Part shown: positions 59,988 through 64,000 of the stretch, in pieces
Position numbering within the stretch: the stretch's first letter is position 1
Layout: the number at the start of each line of letters is the position of its first letter
NCBI GenBank assembly: GCA_964446235.1
Contig: CAYUNW010000001.1
Location: forward strand, 1 to 64,000
Length of the DNA stretch: 64,000 nucleotides
Source of the DNA: CAYUNW01 sp964446235
GTDB taxonomy: Bacteria; Patescibacteriota; Microgenomatia; 2-02-FULL-39-11
Direction: 5' to 3'
The notes under the pieces: model-generated
Databases searched by the model: none
Told to the model about the DNA's origin: nothing
What the model saw: the letters and a program-made list of their open reading frames with translations, nothing else
Translations under genes and position numbers: made by a program

Positions 59988-60698
59988 ATGGAAATAATAA
60001 ATTCCACCATTGACCTGTTTTTGCATTTGGATAAACACCTTATAAAAGTGGTACAAACATACGGATTATTGAGTTATGTTTTGCTATTTATCGTCATTTT
60101 TCTGGAAACGGGTTTTGTGGTGACACCATTTCTACCAGGTGATTCGCTTTTGTTTGTCGCTGGAACTTTGGCAAGTCAAAAAGCAATAAATATCTGGACA
60201 TTATATATACTTTTATCCATAGCGGCAATTTTGGGGGATACGGTCAATTACTGGATTGGTCATTTTATCGGACCAAAAGTTTTCAAAAATAAAAATTCTA
60301 AAATATTCAAACCCGAATATCTTGAGAAAACCAGCCAGTTTTATGCAAAATACGGGGGTAAAACTATCATTATTGCCAGATTTGTACCGATAGTCAGAAC
60401 GTTTGCTCCATTTGTAGCCGGAGTTGGGAAAATGCATTATGGTCAGTTCATATCATATAACTTTTTCGGAGGACTTTTATGGGTGACTTTATTTACCTTC
60501 GGTGGATACTTCTTCGGAAACTTACCGATAATTAAAAATAATTTCCATACGGCAATTTTTGTAATAATTTTTCTCTCAATCCTACCGGCAATTATCGAAT
60601 ATATCAAACACAAAAAAGAATCGAAAAAAATACATCATCAGCAAATCGATTACAAGTCACTTGAAGAAACATTCCACAAACAACACCTGTCTGATTAA
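59988..60698 (+). CDS. DedA-family membrane protein
   Basis: 236 residues. FLETGFVVTPFLPGDSLLFVAGTLA and IARFVPIVRTFAPFVAGVGKMHYGQFISYNFFGGLLWVTLFTFGGYFFG are the DedA/SNARE-associated core, with two re-entrant loops flanked by membrane helices and the conserved Glu and Arg residues. Family members move polyprenyl or phospholipid carriers across the membrane, which would help recycle the glycan lipid carrier used by the GT-C enzymes in this window (inference). It is monocistronic and has a charged C-terminal tail. Confidence 0.92.
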   Translation: MEIINSTIDLFLHLDKHLIKVVQTYGLLSYVLLFIVIFLETGFVVTPFLPGDSLLFVAGTLASQKAINIWTLYILLSIAAILGDTVNYWIGHFIGPKVFKNKNSKIFKPEYLEKTSQFYAKYGGKTIIIARFVPIVRTFAPFVAGVGKMHYGQFISYNFFGGLLWVTLFTFGGYFFGNLPIIKNNFHTAIFVIIFLSILPAIIEYIKHKKESKKIHHQQIDYKSLEETFHKQHLSD

Positions 60699-60803
60699 AT
60701 TTACTAAATATATTTACCGTTTTCTAGATAAGTATAAGAATATCTCTGTTAAAAAATAAAATCTTATTTAAACAAATATTACATTCGTAATATTATAATA
60801 TTT

Positions 60804-61373
60804 TCAAAAAGGTAACGATAATGAAATACTATTACTAATTTTATGTTCAGAAAAATCAACTATGATATCTTTCAAACCTTTCGCAGTTAAAAATTTGAGT
60901 AACTTGTTTTTCTTCCCATATTCATACAATTCTTTGGTTATTTTCACATCATCCAAAACATAACTTTTTAACTTATCCCATTCTTTTTTCCTGTAATATT
61001 CTATGGCTTTGAAACCATGACCGGATTTTCGGATATCCAAGGTAGCTTTAGCTAAATCGTCCAATGCTACTCTATGTCCCAAATATTTCTCAACCTCTTC
61101 TAAAATATCTAGCCTGGAAAATTGGAATATATCTCCGATATAATAAGGCTCCAATACTTTCAAATCGAATTTGTTACTATTAAATCCTATAACCAATGAT
61201 GCGTGTTCCATTTTTTTGAAAAGCAGATTAAGCTCATCCTCCAAATATGTTTCGTATGCTCCATTGCCGTAATCATAACAACCGACAATTGAAACTCCCA
61301 ATTTTTTTATATCTCCACCTACTTCCTGAAAAATATGCTTGGTTTCAACATCAAATATTATTGGATTAGACAT
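60804..61373 (-). CDS. DEDD-type 3'-5' exonuclease-like (RNase H fold) protein
   Basis: 189 residues. IIFDVETKHIF holds the first Asp and Glu, VIGFNSNKFDLKVLEPYY the second Asp, and SYVLDDVKITKELYEYG the last Asp: a DnaQ/YprB-like ribonuclease H fold. No helicase or polymerase domain is attached. It overlaps the start-side EamA gene by 16 bp and is probably in the same operon. Substrate (DNA or RNA) unknown. Confidence 0.78.
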   Translation of the reverse strand: MSNPIIFDVETKHIFQEVGGDIKKLGVSIVGCYDYGNGAYETYLEDELNLLFKKMEHASLVIGFNSNKFDLKVLEPYYIGDIFQFSRLDILEEVEKYLGHRVALDDLAKATLDIRKSGHGFKAIEYYRKKEWDKLKSYVLDDVKITKELYEYGKKNKLLKFLTAKGLKDIIVDFSEHKISNSISLSLPF

Positions 61374-62263
61374 ATTTTTTTTCTGTAAAAATCCATAGTA
61401 GCAGTCAGATATACTCCTGTAAATACTAAAATTCCACCGATTATAAATTCTGAAGTGAAACTGTCTCCTAGAAAAATCAGGGCTAAAATCCCAACTACCA
61501 ATGGTTGAAGATAAGTTGTCAGATTCACGGTCAACGCCGATAAATTTTTTATGGCATATTGAAGAAGAATATAATTTACAAAAGTACCGATAAAACCCAT
61601 ATAAAAACCGGCGATAAGCATTTCGCGCGTAAAAATAATTTTTGTACTCTCAAAATAATTTTGGATTAAAAAGGCCGGTAGAGAAAAGCAGAAAGCTACA
61701 ATAATACTGGTGCCGGCAATAATAAGCGGTTTAAAATGACTGGATAATTCCTTCGACAAAAGTATATAGGTAAACCATGACAACATAGCGCTAAATACGG
61801 CAATATTGCCTTTCAAACTGCCAAACACATTTTCATTTCCCATGTTCGCAGACTTAAAAAGAATGAAAAATACCCCGGTTAAACCTATAAATACACCCAT
61901 TACAGTACTTAAAGCATATTTTTTCTTCCGTAAAAAATAAGCTACAGCAATGGTTAATACAGGAATAAGTGAATAAATTAATTGGCTTGTTGTAGCAGTG
62001 GTATATTCTATACCCCACATGAATAACGCCACGTTTATTGTCGAAAAAATAGAAGCAAATAGAAGCCTGTCAAATCCCGGTTGTTGCCAAACTTTCTCCC
62101 TGATAAAAATCGGAAAAAAAGCAAAAGAGGCAAAAAACATTCTTAAAAAAAACATTTGCATTGAAGGAGCGCTGTACGAAAAAAACTTGGCAATGATGAC
62201 CAATATCGAAAAAAATATTACTGTTAAAAAAAGAGCTGCTAATGCTTTTGATTTTTCATGCAT
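61358..62263 (-). CDS. EamA/DMT-family transporter
   Basis: 301 residues with ten hydrophobic segments in two repeats of five, each an EamA unit (ALFLTVIFFSILVIIAKFFSYSAPSMQMFFLRMFFASFAFFP in the first; NIAVFSAMLSWFTYILLSKELSSHFKPL in the second). Such drug/metabolite transporters export or import small solutes; the substrate is unknown. It overlaps the genes on both sides (16 and 25 bp), so it is part of a tight minus-strand operon. Confidence 0.88.
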   Translation of the reverse strand: MHEKSKALAALFLTVIFFSILVIIAKFFSYSAPSMQMFFLRMFFASFAFFPIFIREKVWQQPGFDRLLFASIFSTINVALFMWGIEYTTATTSQLIYSLIPVLTIAVAYFLRKKKYALSTVMGVFIGLTGVFFILFKSANMGNENVFGSLKGNIAVFSAMLSWFTYILLSKELSSHFKPLIIAGTSIIVAFCFSLPAFLIQNYFESTKIIFTREMLIAGFYMGFIGTFVNYILLQYAIKNLSALTVNLTTYLQPLVVGILALIFLGDSFTSEFIIGGILVFTGVYLTATMDFYRKKICLIQ

Positions 62264-62814
62264 AAAAATTTTTTGAAATCAATTTTTTCAAATGCTATAA
62301 TCATCCATGGAGTATACAGTTTGTCTTTCTTCCGAATCGATTTCAAAATATTATCACAATTTTCTTCATGAATTTGACTAATTTCTATTGGATTAATCTC
62401 TACCTTACCATCATAGTTACCAAGTAAAACATGACAATATTCATTCTCACTGTCATTACCGTATTTTTGATGATAATAAAATGCTCCTAAATCTTGAAAT
62501 TCCACCTCTACTCCAAGCTCTTCTCTGGCTCTTCGTGAAGCAGCATGTTCGACAGTTTCTCCAGGTAAAACATGACTTACAACAGAACCATCCCAGTAAT
62601 TTCCCCATAAACTTTTCTTATAGCTTCTTTTTGTCAGGATAAACTTTCCGTTTCTTCTTCTTAGAAATGCAACAAATGCCAAATGTGGTAAACCTTCTCC
62701 ATGATGACATTCTTCTCTTGTTGCAGTTGTAATTTTTTTGCCATTTTCATCAACTACAATAAGTCTCTGTTTTTTGTTCTCACCCTTTAAATCATGAAGT
62801 TTATTAACAACCAT
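62239..62814 (-). CDS. NUDIX hydrolase, isopentenyl-diphosphate isomerase-like
   Basis: 191 residues. The NUDIX box GETVEHAASRRAREELGVEV is complete. Upstream, TREECHHGEGLPHLAFVAFLRRRNGKFILTKRSYKKSLWGNYWDGSVVSH resembles type 1 isopentenyl-diphosphate isomerases, with their metal-binding His residues. The catalytic Cys of that family (in a CSHP-like motif) is Val/Ser here (SVVSH), so a NUDIX pyrophosphatase is as likely as an isomerase. It overlaps the HAD gene by 11 bp. Confidence 0.8.
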   Translation of the reverse strand: MVVNKLHDLKGENKKQRLIVVDENGKKITTATREECHHGEGLPHLAFVAFLRRRNGKFILTKRSYKKSLWGNYWDGSVVSHVLPGETVEHAASRRAREELGVEVEFQDLGAFYYHQKYGNDSENEYCHVLLGNYDGKVEINPIEISQIHEENCDNILKSIRKKDKLYTPWMIIAFEKIDFKKFLCMKNQKH

Positions 62815-63601
62815 AACTTTTAGGAATATTTTTTAACAGAAATTTATCTATTACATGAATAACACCGTTTTTTTGGTAAGTTGGAGCGATATAATCAGCC
62901 TTGCTTTTGAGTTCTTCCTGAGCATTTCCCATGGCGACTTTAAATCCACAAGCCATAAAAAGCGGGAGATCATTATTACTATCACCTACAGCAATGACTT
63001 CTTTTGAAGAAAAACCCAATAATTTAAATATCTTCTGGGCAGCAATACGTTTTGTGGCGTTAAGATTGGTGATATGAATAGATTGGCTTTTATCATCTGT
63101 TCCCGAAACGCTTATAGTTGTATGAACAGACGGAAATTTTTTATAACGATTATAAATTGATTTTGCTTTTTGGGGTGTAATACCCAAAACCAAAATTTTT
63201 ATAATTTTATCCATTTTTATCTTGTTATAATTTGCTGCTAGATTCTCAAATCGATTTTCCTTATCAATAACGATCAAATTAATTTCTTTATCTTCGAGTA
63301 ACTCTTGAATAATTAATTGGGAATCTTTTTGTTTTATATATGTTTCCCATATATATTTTTCGCTTTTAGGATCGTAAATTCTGGCACCATTATCTAATAT
63401 TACAGGTGTCTTTAGATTTAACCCTTTTATAAAATCTATAGCCCATGGCAAATATCTAGCCGTAGCAACCGTAAAATATAACCCGACTTGATGAAGTTTA
63501 CTGACCTTTTCTATCAAAATAGCACTAGGTTTAGGTGCTGGTAATTCGCTTGGCGCAAACAAAGTCCCATCCATATCGGCAATCAGCATTTTATATTTCA
63601 T
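62804..63601 (-). CDS. HAD-superfamily (Cof/IIB) phosphatase
   Basis: 265 residues. Motif I is MLIADMDGTLFAPSE with the nucleophilic Asp pair, motif II is in FTVATAR, motif III is a Lys near ATKRIAAQKIF, and motif IV is VIAVGDSNNDLPLFMAC. A IIB-type cap lies between. Such cytoplasmic enzymes remove phosphate from sugar phosphates or nucleotides. Substrate unknown. It is followed at once by the NUDIX gene, suggesting joint metabolite housekeeping. Confidence 0.9.
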   Translation of the reverse strand: MKYKMLIADMDGTLFAPSELPAPKPSAILIEKVSKLHQVGLYFTVATARYLPWAIDFIKGLNLKTPVILDNGARIYDPKSEKYIWETYIKQKDSQLIIQELLEDKEINLIVIDKENRFENLAANYNKIKMDKIIKILVLGITPQKAKSIYNRYKKFPSVHTTISVSGTDDKSQSIHITNLNATKRIAAQKIFKLLGFSSKEVIAVGDSNNDLPLFMACGFKVAMGNAQEELKSKADYIAPTYQKNGVIHVIDKFLLKNIPKSYGC

Positions 63602-63632
63602 AATGTCATTTAAGTTTTCATGAATTGAAAAA

Positions 63633-64000
63633 CTACTTAGATACTTTGCTATGAAGTAATTTTTCTAAATGGTGAACAGCAGAAACCGGAGTTTTTGCAC
63701 ATTCGTAAAGATTTTTTAAATCATTTAATACGAAACCTTCTTCAATGTACATATTAATCAGATCTTCAAACCGTTGGAAAAAGTCAGAAACCAAAATAAG
63801 CGGGATATTGAAAGGAATTTCTTTTTTTCTTTTTTGTGCCAACAACTGGGAAATTTCAAATAACGTCCCGACACCTCCGGGTAATGCTATAAATCCATCG
63901 GCAAGGTTAAATAACCTGATTTGTCGTTTTAATAGATCGGTATAAAATTCCTTAACGGTCAAAAATTCCGAATTTTTCCTGTCTTTAATATCCAGACATA
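63633..64000 (-). CDS. LOG-family (lysine decarboxylase-like) protein, cut by the window edge
   Basis: The frame is open from the stop at 63633 to the right edge, so the N-terminal part lies outside; the TTG at 63962 is not the likely start. FIALPGGVGTLFEISQLLAQKRK carries the PGGxGTxxE motif of cytokinin-riboside-monophosphate phosphoribohydrolases (LOG). These release a free base from a nucleotide. The C-terminus is complete. It is 31 bp upstream of the HAD gene and probably in the same operon. Confidence 0.85.
   Translation of the reverse strand, partial: CLDIKDRKNSEFLTVKEFYTDLLKRQIRLFNLADGFIALPGGVGTLFEISQLLAQKRKKEIPFNIPLILVSDFFQRFEDLINMYIEEGFVLNDLKNLYECAKTPVSAVHHLEKLLHSKVSK

Noticed and set aside
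1..64000. CRISPR array, prophage or toxin-antitoxin module
   Set aside because: No regular spaced repeats, phage structural genes or recognisable toxin-antitoxin pair were found by reading; a systematic search was not possible here.

Overview
The window reads as AT-rich chromosomal DNA of a small-genome bacterium, most likely a member of the Patescibacteria/CPR and, by inference, Microgenomates-like. The support is indirect: very dense packing with convergent genes overlapping at their stops, few Shine-Dalgarno sequences, several near-leaderless promoters, many large multi-membrane GT-C type proteins, a class I lysyl-tRNA synthetase, a pilin with a long Thr/Pro-rich tail, and short GGRATTT-type microrepeats inside genes. 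TGA is used as a stop, so the code is standard. No rRNA, CRISPR array, prophage or transposase was seen.

Layout. 1-14.8 kb is an envelope and glycosylation region: a LysW-like small Zn protein, a divergent MurD, an NlpC/P60 hydrolase, a PAP2 phosphatase, a histidine phosphatase, GT4 and GT2 glycosyltransferases, three large GT-C/YfhO-type membrane proteins and a signal peptidase I fused to a CAP-like domain. 14.76-17.74 kb is an accessory island: a visibly G+C-rich segment coding a 401-aa secreted or anchored protein with a strong Shine-Dalgarno, then an S23-type four-helix-bundle gene in GT-rich/AC-rich arrays, then strong hairpins. A 22-bp direct repeat brackets the G+C-rich part.

17.7-30.7 kb holds a DUF11 surface protein, an atypical uracil-DNA glycosylase, an M14-like deacylase, a PLP enzyme, a lone response regulator, SecA, a two-gene operon (PP-loop ATP pyrophosphatase plus Ddl-like ATP-grasp ligase) behind a 24-bp palindrome, a class I LysRS fused to a B3/4 domain, GreA and tRNA-Glu. 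31-37.8 kb holds a pilin-fusion gene broken by a one-base frameshift, a methyltransferase, an RBBP9-like hydrolase, an LCP protein and an MgtC-DUF4010 protein split at a run of eight A.

38-42.2 kb carries thyA-folA and an SOS cassette: lexA, a small protein and a Y-family polymerase, with a divergent SRAP gene and a shared palindromic operator. 42.2-51.8 kb holds membrane proteins, two tandem-module GH130 proteins, a class A beta-lactamase-fold protein and Lon under a CIRCE-like element. 51.8-59.9 kb is one long minus-strand run: Rrf2-sufC-sufB-short sufD-Rieske-sufS-sufU-ferredoxin-2-oxoacid:ferredoxin oxidoreductase alpha and beta, coupling Fe-S assembly to an Fe-S/TPP enzyme. The right end has a DedA protein, a DEDD exonuclease, an EamA transporter, a NUDIX protein, a HAD phosphatase and an edge-truncated LOG-family gene.
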